A DNA stretch of 64,000 bases from assembly GCA_901457705.2 (NCBI GenBank), contig LR590083.2, positions 1,860,597-1,924,596 of the forward strand. The letters are read 5' to 3'. This document shows, piece by piece, positions 18,179-29,795 of the stretch. Position 1 is the stretch's first letter. The number at the start of each line of letters is the position of its first letter. The position numbers and the translations under genes were made by a program. Source of the DNA: Beijerinckiaceae bacterium RH AL1. Lineage in GTDB: Bacteria; Pseudomonadota; Alphaproteobacteria; Rhizobiales; Beijerinckiaceae. Under the pieces are notes generated by a model. It was not told the origin of the DNA and made no database searches. It saw only the letters and a list, made by a program, of their open reading frames with translations.

Positions 18179-19015
18179 ATGAGCGCCGCTGTCTTGAACG
18201 CGATGCCCAGCCTGCCGTGGTGGATGCCGCTGTCCGTCTTCGTCTGGGCCGTCCAGATGGTCGTGTTCCACGGCGTCGGCTACGGCTTCGAGTATTGCGA
18301 CCGCAACAAGCTGCTGCGCCGCTTCAAGGTCCGCGACATCGACCGCAAGAGCTACCGCCAGCTGCTGCCGCGCGTGCTCGCCAACCAGGTCTTCATCCTT
18401 CTGCCCTGCATGGTCGCCGCGCAGGCCATCGGCGTCTGCTTCGCCGGCACGCCGCACCTGCCGCTGTGGCGCTTCCTCGGCGGCATGCTGGTGATGGGCA
18501 TCGGCCACGACATCGTGCAGTACGCGACGCACCGCCACCTGCTGCATCGCCCGAGCCTCATCCGCAAGCTCAAGCACTCGATCCACCACTCGACCGGCGC
18601 CTCCAAGGGCATCTCGGCCTGCTACATGAGCGGCGCCGACTTCTTCCTCGAGATCGTGCTGCCCTACCTGCTGCCGCTCGCACTCATCGGCGGCGGCGGC
18701 TCCGACATCGTCTTCCACACGCTGATCGCCGGCCTCGGCGCCGTCGGCGGCGTCTACGAGCACTCGGGCTACGACTTCGCGGTGCTGCTGCCGAAGACCA
18801 GGCTCGCCGAGCGGGCGCCGTGGCTCGCCAAGATCCTGGCCGGGCAGATCACTAGCCACGCGCACGGCGAGCACCATGCCAAGGGCAACGTGTCGTTCTC
18901 CGACGGCTTCGGCAGCCCCGGCGTCTGCGATTCGGCCTTCGGCACGCGCTGGGACATCGTCGAGGCGCGGACCCGCGCCGCCGACGCCCACGCCGCCGCG
19001 ACGCCGGCGGAATAG
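18179..19015 (+). CDS. Fatty acid hydroxylase / sterol desaturase superfamily membrane protein
   Basis: A 278-residue integral membrane di-iron protein. His clusters of the superfamily are present: HDIVQYATHRHLLHR (~100-115), KHSIHHSTG (~125-133) and HAHGEHHAKG (~228-237). Hydrophobic segments lie at ~13-33, ~60-85, ~93-110 and ~155-190. The family oxidises lipid C-H bonds or desaturates them, but the substrate is unknown. ATG 18179 is the first start giving a membrane-protein N-terminus; an upstream frame extension is not coding-like. Confidence 0.82.
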   Translation: MSAAVLNAMPSLPWWMPLSVFVWAVQMVVFHGVGYGFEYCDRNKLLRRFKVRDIDRKSYRQLLPRVLANQVFILLPCMVAAQAIGVCFAGTPHLPLWRFLGGMLVMGIGHDIVQYATHRHLLHRPSLIRKLKHSIHHSTGASKGISACYMSGADFFLEIVLPYLLPLALIGGGGSDIVFHTLIAGLGAVGGVYEHSGYDFAVLLPKTRLAERAPWLAKILAGQITSHAHGEHHAKGNVSFSDGFGSPGVCDSAFGTRWDIVEARTRAADAHAAATPAE

Positions 19016-19133
19016 CCGGCGGGACCGCGTCCTCCCGAGCCGGGACGCACGTAACCCGCAAGCCGCAATGCAGCCGGAGTCTTGTGGTGTGTCCCGCCGG
19101 GCAGGGCATCAGGACCGCCCCACCGGACATGGC

Positions 19134-19784
19134 ATGACATCGAAGACGCTGATTCGGACCGCGTGCGCGGCCTGCTCGCTGATCGCGCTCGCGGCCCCCG
19201 CCCGCGCGGACCGCATCTCGCATCCGACCGCCGTCTTCTCCGGCCTCGACAAGATCACCGGCCGCATCATCTCGTTCGAGGTGGCGACCAACGAGACGGT
19301 GCAGTTCGGCTCGCTGCAGATCACCGAGAAGGCCTGCTACACGCGCCCAGCCACCGAGGCGCCGCAGACCACCACCTTCGCGCAGGTCGACGAGATCGAC
19401 GCCAAGAAGCAGTACAAGCGCATCTTCTCGGGCTGGATGTTCGCCTCGAGCCCCGGCCTCAACGGCATCGAGCACCCCGTCTACGACATCTGGCTGACCG
19501 ACTGTAAGGGCGGCAAGGAGATCCAGAAGACGCCGGAGACGGCGTCGACCGAGCCGGCGGCCGGCGACAAGGCCGCCGATGCGGCGAAGACCGGCGATGC
19601 CGGCAAGGCCGCCGACCAGACGCCGAAGCCCGAGCGCAAGCATCGCGTCGCCAAGCGCAAGCCCACGCCGCAGCAGGATGACGCCGCGGGCATGACGCCG
19701 GACGATGCGGCGCCGCGCCGCCAGCCGCCGGCGCGCAGCTTCTTCCCCGACGCCGCCAACAACCCCGACGGCGGCTTCTACTAG
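19134..19784 (+). CDS. DUF2155 domain exported protein
   Basis: A 216-residue protein with a signal peptide (ACAACSLIALAAPARA, cut after ~25), then the DUF2155 domain (~30-125): FSGLDKITGRIISFEV, ITEKACYTRP with its Cys, and FSGWMFASSPGLNGIEHPVYDIWLTDC. A charged, Lys/Pro-rich tail follows. The family is typical of alphaproteobacteria and its function is unknown; the two conserved Cys suggest a disulfide in the periplasm. Confidence 0.85.
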   Translation: MTSKTLIRTACAACSLIALAAPARADRISHPTAVFSGLDKITGRIISFEVATNETVQFGSLQITEKACYTRPATEAPQTTTFAQVDEIDAKKQYKRIFSGWMFASSPGLNGIEHPVYDIWLTDCKGGKEIQKTPETASTEPAAGDKAADAAKTGDAGKAADQTPKPERKHRVAKRKPTPQQDDAAGMTPDDAAPRRQPPARSFFPDAANNPDGGFY

Positions 19785-19813
19785 CGCGTAGCTCCTAGCG
19801 TCCCGCGCGTCCT

Positions 19814-20557
19814 TCAGATCAGCGGCCGCTTGCTCGACAGCGTCGTGTCGACCCGCCCGAGGCGGACGAGTCGCGCCTCGTCGAGCACGCGCAGGGCGCG
19901 ATCCTGGATCTCGATCGCGCGGTCCTCGCGGATCTTCTGCAGCGTCTTGTTGGTGTGCACGAGGGACAGGCCGAGCGTGTCGGCGATGTGCTGCTGGCGG
20001 ATCGGCAGGTGCACCGTGTTGTCGATGACGAGGCCGACGGTGCGGGCCCGGTCGAACAGGTGCCAGAGCAGATAGGCGATTCGCTCGAAGGCGGTGCGCT
20101 GGCCGAGCGTGAGCAGCTGCTCCTCGAACGAGCGTTCCTGGCGGGCGGCGATCCAGGTCATGTCGTAGGCGAGGCGCGGATGGTCGGCGTAGAGCGACCA
20201 CAGCTTGCTGCGATCGAAGTGGCAGAGCGTGACGTCGGTCAGCGCCTCGATGCCGTGGCTCGTGACGTCGTCGAGCGTGGCCTGCAGGCCGAGGAAGTCG
20301 CCCGGCAGGCCGTAGTTGATGATCTGGCGCCGGCTGCCGTCGAGGGTTCGGTAGTGGAACACCCAGCCGGACAGGACGGTGAACAGCGAGTCGTTGTGCA
20401 CGCCCTCGGTGACGATCGCCGTGCCGGCGGCCGCCGTCCGCTCGCCGTCCTTCAGCTGCTGGATGAACGCGACCTCGCTGTGCGACCGCTCCTTGAACAC
20501 CTCGAAGTCCCGCAGCGGGCACTCGGCGCAGGCGGTAGCGACGGCATTGCGCGTCAT
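19814..20557 (-). CDS. Crp/Fnr family transcription regulator
   Basis: A 247-residue regulator with a cyclic-nucleotide-type beta-roll (~25-140: GTAIVTEGVHNDSLFTVLSGWVFHYRTLDGSRRQIINYGLPGDFLGLQ) and a winged helix (IRQQHIADTLGLSLVHTNKTLQKI, ~185-210). Only two N-terminal Cys (CAEC, ~10-13) are present, fewer than the four ligands of oxygen-sensing FNR, so Fe-S binding is not supported. The start ATG 20557 is the first consistent with the family. It is convergent with DUF2155 and sits downstream of a hydrolase gene on the same strand. Confidence 0.85.
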   Translation of the reverse strand: MTRNAVATACAECPLRDFEVFKERSHSEVAFIQQLKDGERTAAAGTAIVTEGVHNDSLFTVLSGWVFHYRTLDGSRRQIINYGLPGDFLGLQATLDDVTSHGIEALTDVTLCHFDRSKLWSLYADHPRLAYDMTWIAARQERSFEEQLLTLGQRTAFERIAYLLWHLFDRARTVGLVIDNTVHLPIRQQHIADTLGLSLVHTNKTLQKIREDRAIEIQDRALRVLDEARLVRLGRVDTTLSSKRPLI

Positions 20558-20618
20558 GGACAGGTACCGAAGGAGGCAGGGCGGCCCGAGCGAGGAGCGT
20601 CGACCGGCCCGGTGCGCC

Positions 20619-21311
20619 TCAGTCGCGTTCGACGGCTGGCTCGCTCCGTGTCGGTGTCGGCAGCTTGGGCGGATTGCCGAGGCGCTTGTCAAGATATTGC
20701 CGGACTTCCTCGATCAGCGGCTCGACGCGGTTTTCGAAGAAGTGGTTCGCGCCGGCGACGACCGCGTGCTCGATGAGGATGCCCTTCTGCGTCTTCAGCT
20801 TCTCGATGAGGCCGGTCACCTCCTTAAGCGGCGCGACGCGGTCGAGATCGCCGTGCACGAACAGGCCCGAGGACGGGCAGGGCGCCAGGAACGAGAAGTC
20901 GAACCGGTTGGCCGGCGGCGCGACCGAGATGAAGCCCTCGATCTCCGGGCGGCGCATCAGGAGCTGCATGCCGATCCACGAGCCGAACGAGACGCCGGCG
21001 ATCCAGCAGGCGCGGGCTTCCGGGTTGATCGACTGCAGCCAGTCGAGCGCGGCCGCGGCATCCGACAGCTCGCCGGCGCCATGGTCGAAGCCGCCCTGGC
21101 TGCGGCCGACACCGCGGAAGTTGAAGCGCAGCACCGAGAAGCCACGCTCGGCGAACGCGTAATAGAGATTGTAGACGATCTGGTTGTTCATCGTGCCGCC
21201 GAACTGCGGGTGCGGATGCAGGATGATGGCGATCGGCGCGTTGCGCTTCGTCGCCGGATGGAAACGGCCTTCCAGTCGACCGGCCGGGCCGTTGAAGATC
21301 ACCTCGGGCAT
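20619..21311 (-). CDS. Alpha/beta hydrolase
   Basis: A 230-residue alpha/beta-fold hydrolase. Seen: IILHPHPQFGGTMNNQIVYNLYYAF, the oxyanion region LRFNFRGVGRSQGGFDHG, the nucleophile elbow GVSFGSW (Ser ~111), and a late acid and His (HGDLDRVAPLKEV; GANHFFENR). This matches a widespread bacterial family of small esterase-like proteins (COG2945 type) of unknown substrate. It lies divergently from the suf operon with the Irr-like box between the two. Confidence 0.85.
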   Translation of the reverse strand: MPEVIFNGPAGRLEGRFHPATKRNAPIAIILHPHPQFGGTMNNQIVYNLYYAFAERGFSVLRFNFRGVGRSQGGFDHGAGELSDAAAALDWLQSINPEARACWIAGVSFGSWIGMQLLMRRPEIEGFISVAPPANRFDFSFLAPCPSSGLFVHGDLDRVAPLKEVTGLIEKLKTQKGILIEHAVVAGANHFFENRVEPLIEEVRQYLDKRLGNPPKLPTPTRSEPAVERD

Positions 21312-21385
21312 TTCATCTCCTTGGAGCCGGGCCGATGCCGAGAGGGGCCCGCTCTCTTGACGCGCTTCCGCCGCGCGCTTAAACC

Positions 21386-21402
21386 GTTAGAATAATTCTA
21401 AC
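21386..21402. promoter_or_regulatory. Irr/ICE-type iron-control box upstream of the suf operon
   Basis: GTTAGAATAATTCTAAC is a perfect palindrome (8-base arms, one central base). It matches the iron control element TTTAGAA-N3-TTCTAAA bound by Irr in Rhizobiales and is among the few AT-rich motifs in the region. It lies ~185 bp before the first suf gene and 75 bp before the divergent hydrolase. Irr represses iron-using genes when iron or haem is short, which suits an Fe-S assembly operon. Confidence 0.62.
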
Positions 21403-21570
21403 ACCTTGCCGCGCCTAGCCGTCGCGTCATGCAGAAGCAGCGTCTCATACGATCTCGTGACCGGAATGGCGCGAGGCTTCTAGCACGCAGAGCAACGACG
21501 GGTGCAAATGTTTCGACGCGGATCCCCGCGACGAGCGGGCCGGCGCGCGAGGATGGAAAGCGCGAGACGA

Positions 21571-22761
21571 ATGAGGATCGACGCGCCGATGCGGCTGCGA
21601 ACCTACCTCGACCACAACGCCACGACGCCGCTGCATCCGGCTGCGCGCGCGGCCATGGTGGAGTCGTTCGACGTCGCCGGCAATCCGTCGTCCGTCCATG
21701 ACGAAGGGCGTCGCGCCCGCCGTGTCCTCGACGAGGCGCGCGAGGCCGTGGCGACGCTCGTCGGCTGCGCCCCCGAGGCGGTGGTCTTCACCTCGGGCGG
21801 CACCGAGGCGCTGAACATCGTGCTGACGCCCGAGCTCACGGTCGACGGCCGGCCCTTCGACGTGCTGCTCATCGGCGCCGGCGAGCACCCCGCTGTCCTC
21901 GCCGGTCATCGCTTCGGCCACGCAGCCGAGACCATCGCGCTCGACCGTCACGGCCGGCTCGATCTCGATGCTCTCGACGCGGCGCTCCTGCGGCATAGTG
22001 GCCGCCGGGTCATCCTGGCGCTGCAGGCCGCCAACAACGAGACCGGCGCGATCCAGCCCGTGCGCGCCGCCGCCGATCGCGTGCATGCGGCCGGCGGCTA
22101 CGTCGTCTGCGACGCCGTGCAGGCGGTCGGCAAGATCGAGGTCGACATGGCGGCGCTCGGCGCCGACGCGCTGGCCCTTTCCGCCCACAAGTTCGGCGGG
22201 CCCAAGGGGGTCGGCGCCCTTTGTTTCGCGCCCACCCGACACCATCTGTCGAGAGGCGTGGTGAGAGGCGGCGGCCAGGAGCGCGGCTTGCGCGGCGGCA
22301 CCGAGAATCTCATCGGCATCGCGGGCCTGGGTGCAGCATGCGCACCGGCGGCCGCGAGGGTACAGTCGGACACGGCCAACCTCGCGGCGTGGCGCAACGT
22401 TGTCGAGGATGCGGTGTTGGCCCAGGTGCCCGACGCGATCGTCTTCGGCCGCGAGGTCGAGCGGCTGCCAAACACGACGAGCTTCGCGCTGCCCGGCCTC
22501 GATGCGCAGGTTCTTCTGATGAACCTCGACCTCGCCGGCATCGCGGTCTCCGCGGGATCGGCCTGCGCGGCGGGCAAGAGCAAGCCGTCGCATGTGCTTG
22601 AGGCGATGGGCGTGCCGGCCGACGTCGCGGTCCGCGCGATGCGGGTGAGCCTGGGGTGGACGACGACAGACGCGGATGTCGCGCGGTTCGCCGACGCGTT
22701 CGCCGCGGCGATCAAGACGATGCGGCCGGGCCTGCGATCGCAGGCGATGGCGGCTGCTTAA
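21571..22761 (+). CDS. Cysteine desulfurase, first gene of the suf operon
   Basis: A PLP enzyme that moves sulfur from cysteine to Fe-S scaffolds. Seen: YLDHNATTPLHPAARAAM, FTSGGTEALN, the PLP lysine in LSAHKFGGPKG (Lys207 from this start) and the sulfur-carrying Cys in VSAGSACAAGKSKPS (Cys332). The long Cys loop is that of the NifS/IscS group, unlike the SufS at 26752. The start is uncertain: ATG 21571 or 21589 both leave a normal N-terminus. Such a paired desulfurase at the head of suf is common in alphaproteobacteria. Its stop is ~48 bp before sufB. Confidence 0.92.
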   Translation: MRIDAPMRLRTYLDHNATTPLHPAARAAMVESFDVAGNPSSVHDEGRRARRVLDEAREAVATLVGCAPEAVVFTSGGTEALNIVLTPELTVDGRPFDVLLIGAGEHPAVLAGHRFGHAAETIALDRHGRLDLDALDAALLRHSGRRVILALQAANNETGAIQPVRAAADRVHAAGGYVVCDAVQAVGKIEVDMAALGADALALSAHKFGGPKGVGALCFAPTRHHLSRGVVRGGGQERGLRGGTENLIGIAGLGAACAPAAARVQSDTANLAAWRNVVEDAVLAQVPDAIVFGREVERLPNTTSFALPGLDAQVLLMNLDLAGIAVSAGSACAAGKSKPSHVLEAMGVPADVAVRAMRVSLGWTTTDADVARFADAFAAAIKTMRPGLRSQAMAAA

Positions 22762-22808
22762 GGCAACGATTTCGACGCGCTCAGATGGGCGCGCCATGGA
22801 GAGAATAG

Positions 22809-24293
<1,485 letters not shown>

Positions 24294-24306
24294 CGCTCGC
24301 TGCCCG

Positions 24307-24440
24307 TCCGTCTCCCGCCTGCGGGAGACGGTGGCCCGCTCCTGTTGCGACGCCGGCACTTCCGACGCCGGCATGAGCGGGTCGATCCCTCATCCGACCC
24401 GACCGCGTCGGGCCACCTTCTCCCGCAAGCGGAAGAAGGG
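24307..24440. repeat. RIME-like palindromic intergenic element, copy 1 (sufB-sufC)
   Basis: An imperfect palindrome of ~134 bp. Each arm carries its own hairpin: CTCCCGCCTGCGGGAG on the left and TCTCCCGCAAGCGGAAGA on the right, with CGGTGGCCCG on the left answered by CGTCGGGCCACCT on the right and the CCCTCATCCGACCC core between. It is the same element as at 26587-26734. Such mosaic palindromes are known from Rhizobiales genomes. It fills the gap up to ~25 bp before the sufC start. Confidence 0.75.
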
Positions 24441-24465
24441 TCGACCCCGAAACCACTGGACGACC

Positions 24466-25221
24466 ATGATCGACATCAAGAACCTCACCGTCTCGATCGA
24501 CGGCAACAAGATCCTCGACGACTTCAACCTTTCCGTCCGCGACGGCGAGGTCGCCGCCATCATGGGCCCGAACGGCACCGGCAAGTCGACGCTCGCCTAC
24601 GTCATCGCCGGCAAGTCCGACTACGAGGTCGAGTCAGGCGAGGTCCTCGTCGACGGCGAGAACATCCTCGAGATGGAGCCGGACGAGCGCGCCGCGAAGG
24701 GCGTGTTCCTCGCCTTCCAGTATCCGGTCGAGATCCCCGGCGTCGGCACGATGACCTTCCTCAAGGCGGCGCTCAACGCGCAGCGCAAGGCGCGCGGCGA
24801 GGACGAGCTGACGACGCCGGCCTTCATGAAGCAGGTCAACGAGGCGGCCGACATGCTGGAGATCCGCCGCGAGATGCTGAAGCGCGCGCTCAACGTCGGC
24901 TTCTCCGGCGGCGAGAAGAAGCGCATGGACATCCTGCAGATGGCGCTGCTCGCCCCGCGCGTCGCCATCCTGGACGAGACGGACTCGGGCCTCGACATCG
25001 ACGCGATCCGCATCGTCGCCGAGGGCGTGAACAAGCTGCGCGACGGCAAGCGCTCGTTCCTGCTCATCACCCACTACCAGCGGCTGCTCAACTACATTGT
25101 GCCGGACTCCGTGCACGTGATGGCGGGCGGCAAGATCGCCCGCTCCGGCGGCAAGGAGCTCGCGCACGAGCTCGAGGAGTCGGGCTACCGCGACTTCGCG
25201 ACGAAGACGGCGGCGGCGTAA
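24466..25221 (+). CDS. sufC: Fe-S assembly ATPase SufC
   Basis: A 251-residue ABC-type ATPase that drives SufB-SufD. Walker A is GPNGTGKST (34-42), the signature [14 protein letters not shown] and Walker [15 protein letters not shown] are intact, as is the ITHYQRLL switch His. ATG 24466 gives the exact family start; the longer frame upstream reads through the repeat element and is not real. It has no strong ribosome site because the repeat ends just before it. Two bases separate its stop from sufD. Confidence 0.97.
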   Translation: MIDIKNLTVSIDGNKILDDFNLSVRDGEVAAIMGPNGTGKSTLAYVIAGKSDYEVESGEVLVDGENILEMEPDERAAKGVFLAFQYPVEIPGVGTMTFLKAALNAQRKARGEDELTTPAFMKQVNEAADMLEIRREMLKRALNVGFSGGEKKRMDILQMALLAPRVAILDETDSGLDIDAIRIVAEGVNKLRDGKRSFLLITHYQRLLNYIVPDSVHVMAGGKIARSGGKELAHELEESGYRDFATKTAAA

Positions 25222-25223
25222 CC

Positions 25224-26579
25224 ATGGTCGCCCGCATCGTCTCCTCCCGCACCGACGCCGAGGTCGCGCTTTCCGACGCCTACGGCGCGCTGAAGGCCGC
25301 ACTTCCCGGCGGCGAGGCCGTGCGCCACCTGCGCGACGGCGCCTTCGACGCCTTCGCCAAGGCGGGGCTGCCGCACCGCCGCATCGAGGCTTGGCACTAC
25401 ACCGACCTGCGCAGCCTGGTGCCGGAGGTGCCGCCGGTCGCGCCGAAGCCCGACGACCACGCGCTCGCCGCCATCAACCAGGAGCTGGCCGGGCGTCCGG
25501 CACTCGGCGGTGGCCGGCTGGTCATCGTCGACGGCACCTTCGTGCCGGCGCTCTCCGACGCGCTGCCGGAGGGCGCCAGCGTCCGCGCGCTCGCCGACGT
25601 GCTCGGCGAAGGCCGCGAGGACCTCGTCGCGCTGCTCGCCGCCGCCGACTACGGCGAGGGCGACGCCATCCTCGCGCTCAACGCCGCGATGATGCAGGAC
25701 GGCGTGGTGATCGAGGTGGCTGCCGGCGCCGAGATCGCCGAGCCGATCGAGATCGTCTACGCCTCGACCCTCGACACGCCCGCCGCGACCTTCTCGCGCT
25801 CGCTCGTCGTCGTGGGGGCGGACGCCAAGTGCCGCATCGCCGAGTCGAGCCTCGGGCGCGGCGGCCGGTCCGGCCACACTTACGGCTGCCTCGTCATGAA
25901 GATCGGCGACCGCGCCGAGGTCGGCCATACTGTCGCGGCGACCCGCACCGAGGCCGGCAGCGTCCGCGTCGACTCCTTCATCGCCGAAGTCGGCCACGAG
26001 TCGCGCTTCGACAGCTTTGCGATGGTCACCGGCGCAGGGCTCGCGCGCCGCCAGCTCTTCGTGAAGCTGAAGGGCAACGACTCGGTCACGGCGCTGCGCG
26101 GCGTCTCGCTGCTGCAGGGCCGCGAGCATGCCGACACGACGCTCGACGTCGTCCACGAGGGCACGGGCTGCGAGGGCCGCGAGACCTTCCACGCCATCCT
26201 CGACGACGCCGCGACCGGCGTGTTCCAGGGCCGCATCCGCGTCCGCAAGGAGGCGCAGAAGACCGACGGCAAGATGATGAGCCGGGCGTTGCTGATCTCG
26301 GACGAGGCGGCGATGTACAACAAGCCGGAGCTCGAGATCTTCGCCGACGACGTCGCCTGCGGCCACGGCGCCACGTGCGGCGGCCTCAACGAGGACCAGC
26401 TCTTCTATCTCCAGGCGCGCGGCATCCCGAAGGCGGTGGCGGAGTCGCTGCTGCTCGAAGCCTTCGCCGCGGAGCTCGCCGACGACATCGGCCACGAGGC
26501 GCTGACCGCCGGCTTCCGCGCCGAGATCGCGCATTGGCTGGAAAACCGCGCCAAGGCCGGCAAGGTCGGCGCGGGGTAG
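25224..26579 (+). CDS. sufD: Fe-S cluster assembly protein SufD
   Basis: A 451-residue SufD, SufB paralogue and partner in the SufBC2D complex. Seen: LPHRRIEAWHYTDLRSL, VVVGADAKCRIAESSLGRG and the C-terminal core FADDVACGHGATCGGLNEDQLFYLQARGIP with the conserved Cys-Gly-His region. The much longer open frame running through sufC is an artefact; ATG 25224 fits the family. Tightly coupled to sufC. It is followed by the second repeat element. Confidence 0.96.
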   Translation: MVARIVSSRTDAEVALSDAYGALKAALPGGEAVRHLRDGAFDAFAKAGLPHRRIEAWHYTDLRSLVPEVPPVAPKPDDHALAAINQELAGRPALGGGRLVIVDGTFVPALSDALPEGASVRALADVLGEGREDLVALLAAADYGEGDAILALNAAMMQDGVVIEVAAGAEIAEPIEIVYASTLDTPAATFSRSLVVVGADAKCRIAESSLGRGGRSGHTYGCLVMKIGDRAEVGHTVAATRTEAGSVRVDSFIAEVGHESRFDSFAMVTGAGLARRQLFVKLKGNDSVTALRGVSLLQGREHADTTLDVVHEGTGCEGRETFHAILDDAATGVFQGRIRVRKEAQKTDGKMMSRALLISDEAAMYNKPELEIFADDVACGHGATCGGLNEDQLFYLQARGIPKAVAESLLLEAFAAELADDIGHEALTAGFRAEIAHWLENRAKAGKVGAG

Positions 26580-26586
26580 GGCCTTT

Positions 26587-26734
26587 CCTGCTCCCGCTTG
26601 CGGGAGACGGTGGCCCGACGAAGTCGGGTCGGATGAGGGGCCTCGCCGCCTCTCCTTCGACGCGAGTGCAGGCGGCAACGCCCCTCATCCGACCCCGCTT
26701 CGCGGGGCCACCGTCGCCCGCAAGCGGGAGACGG
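26587..26734. repeat. RIME-like palindromic intergenic element, copy 2 (sufD-sufS)
   Basis: A ~148-bp near-symmetric palindrome. The left arm has CTCCCGCTTGCGGGAG, CGGTGGCCCG, GTCGGGTCGGATGAGGGG; the right arm has the matching CCCCTCATCCGACCCCGC, CGGGGCCACCG and CGCCCGCAAGCGGGAG. It shares its blocks with copy 1 in the same operon. Folded as RNA it would form a very stable structure between sufD and sufS. Confidence 0.8.
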
Positions 26735-26751
26735 AGAGACCGGAGCACGAC

Positions 26752-27993
<1,242 letters not shown>

Positions 27994-28003
27994 GGATGAT
28001 TGG

Positions 28004-28387
28004 ATGAGTGCCGCCCCTGAGACGCTCGAGGTCCCGAACGCACCGAGCTGGTCGTTCGACGCGGCGATCGCCGAGGACGAGCGCACGCGCCTGCAGGACG
28101 AGATCGTCGCGGCCTGCAAGACCGTCTACGATCCCGAGATCCCCTGCGACATCTACGAGCTCGGCCTCATCTACAAGGTCGACGTGCCGGAGAACCGGCT
28201 CATCGCCGTGCAGATGACGCTGACCGCGCCGGGCTGCCCGGTCGCCGGCGACATCGTCGCCTCGGTCGAGGAGGCGGTCGGCGCCGTCGGCGGCGCGATG
28301 GGCGCCGAGGTCGACCTCGTGTTCGACCCGCCGTGGGACCAGGGCCGCATGTCCGACGAGGCCCGCATCTCGCTGGACATGTTCTAG
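28004..28387 (+). CDS. sufT: SUF system protein SufT (DUF59/MIP18 family)
   Basis: A 127-residue protein with the MIP18/DUF59 core: VAACKTVYDPEIPCDIYELGLIYKVDV, MTLTAPGCPVAGDIV (Cys ~78) and DPPWDQGRMSDEAR. Family members help insert Fe-S clusters into targets and usually close alphaproteobacterial suf operons, as here; ATG 28004 is 11 bp past the sufS stop with a GAGG site. An A-type carrier (SufA) does not follow. Confidence 0.93.
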   Translation: MSAAPETLEVPNAPSWSFDAAIAEDERTRLQDEIVAACKTVYDPEIPCDIYELGLIYKVDVPENRLIAVQMTLTAPGCPVAGDIVASVEEAVGAVGGAMGAEVDLVFDPPWDQGRMSDEARISLDMF

Positions 28388-28408
28388 CGCCCGCCGCGCC
28401 GGCGAGGA

Positions 28409-29686
28409 CTACGCCAGCGCCTGGTCGAGGTCGGCGATGATGTCGGCCACGTCTTCCAAGCCGACCGACACGCGGACGACGTCCGGGCCCGCGCCGGCAG
28501 AGAGCTTCTGCTCGTCGGCGAGCTGGCGGTGGGTCGTCGAGGCGGGGTGGATGACGAGCGAGCGCGTGTCGCCGACGTTGGCGAGGTGCGAGAATAGCTT
28601 CAGACGCTTCACGAGCGCGATGCCGGCATCGTAGCCGCCGACGCCGAAGGTGAAGACCGCGCCGGCGCCCTTCGGGCAGTAGCGCTGCGCCAGCGCATGG
28701 CCGGGATCGTCCTCGAGCCCCGCATAGTGCACCCACTTCACCTTCGGATGGCCCTTCAGATGGCGCGCGACGGCAAGCGCGTTGTCGGAGTGGCGCTGCA
28801 CGCGCAGCGGCAGCGTCTCGATGCCGGTGAGGATGAGGAAGGCGTTGAACGGCGACAGCGCCGCGCCGAGATCGCGCAGGCCGAGCACGCGGTTGGCGAT
28901 GGCGAAGGCGAAGTTGCCGAAGGTCTCGGCGATCACGAGGCCGCCGTAGCTCTCCGAGGGCTTCGAGAGGGCAGGGTAGCGCGGGTCGCCGACGAAGTTG
29001 AACGAGCCGCCGTCGACGACGAGGCCGCCGATCGAGTTGCCGTGGCCGCCCAGAAACTTCGTCGCGGAGTGCACGATGATGTCGGCGCCGTGCTCGAACG
29101 GGCGCACGAGGTAGGGGGTGGCGAGCGTGTTGTCGACGATGAGCGGCACCCGCGCCCGCCGCGCGACCGCGGCTATCGCCGCGATGTCGGTGACGTAGCC
29201 GCCGGGATTGGCGATCGACTCGATGAAGATCGCCTTCGTCTTGTCGGTGAGCGCCTCGACGAAGCTCTCGGGCCGCTCGCTGTCGGCCCACTTCACGTGC
29301 CAGCCGAAGCTCTTGAAGGCGTGGTTGAACTGGTTGATCGAGCCGCCGTAGAGCCGGCGCGCCGCGATGAACTCGTCGCCGGGCTGCAGCAGCGTGTGGA
29401 ACACGTTGACCTGCGCGGCATGGCCGGAGGCCAGCGCGAGCGCCGCGGTGCCGCCCTCGAGCGCGGCGACGCGCTCCTCGAGCACCGCCGTCGTCGGGTT
29501 GGTGATGCGCGTGTAGATGTTGCCGAAGGCCTGCAGGCCGAACAGCGAGGCGGCGTGGTCGACGTCGTCGAAGACGTAGCTCGTCGTCTGGTAGATCGGC
29601 GTCGCGCGCGCCTTGGTAGTCGGGTCGGGCTGTGCGCCGGCGTGGATCGCGAGCGTCGCGAAGCCGGTCTCGTGTGTCTCGCTCAT
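28409..29686 (-). CDS. metY: O-acetylhomoserine aminocarboxypropyltransferase
   Basis: A 425-residue PLP enzyme that makes homocysteine from O-acetylhomoserine and sulfide. Seen: [37 protein letters not shown], the PLP lysine in [13 protein letters not shown] (~210) and [11 protein letters not shown]-like [17 protein letters not shown] 29686 matches the family start; a 20-residue upstream frame extension is not conserved. It converges on sufT (22-bp gap). The ribosome site GGAGA lies inside a hairpin (see 29692-29712). Confidence 0.95.
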   Translation of the reverse strand: MSETHETGFATLAIHAGAQPDPTTKARATPIYQTTSYVFDDVDHAASLFGLQAFGNIYTRITNPTTAVLEERVAALEGGTAALALASGHAAQVNVFHTLLQPGDEFIAARRLYGGSINQFNHAFKSFGWHVKWADSERPESFVEALTDKTKAIFIESIANPGGYVTDIAAIAAVARRARVPLIVDNTLATPYLVRPFEHGADIIVHSATKFLGGHGNSIGGLVVDGGSFNFVGDPRYPALSKPSESYGGLVIAETFGNFAFAIANRVLGLRDLGAALSPFNAFLILTGIETLPLRVQRHSDNALAVARHLKGHPKVKWVHYAGLEDDPGHALAQRYCPKGAGAVFTFGVGGYDAGIALVKRLKLFSHLANVGDTRSLVIHPASTTHRQLADEQKLSAGAGPDVVRVSVGLEDVADIIADLDQALA

Positions 29687-29691
29687 GGCTG

Positions 29692-29712
29692 TCGTCTCCG
29701 GGGCGGAGACGA
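29692..29712 (-). promoter_or_regulatory. Hairpin hiding the metY ribosome site
   Basis: An 8-bp perfect stem TCGTCTCC/GGAGACGA (29705-29712 with 29692-29699) with a 5-base GC loop ends six bases before the metY ATG. On the minus strand its 3' arm contains GGAGA, the only plausible ribosome site, so the stem could limit translation. Confidence 0.45.
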
Positions 29713-29795
29713 GCCTACGGCAAGCGGGGCGGAAAGTTCTTTCCATCTCGCGCCGACGAAAGGCAGAAGCCTTCCCGCGGCGCGGCGTGCGGAGC

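Noticed and set aside
24345-25223. A long plus-strand frame running through sufC into sufD
   Set aside because: It is a shadow frame of sufC; SufD starts at 25224 where family similarity begins.
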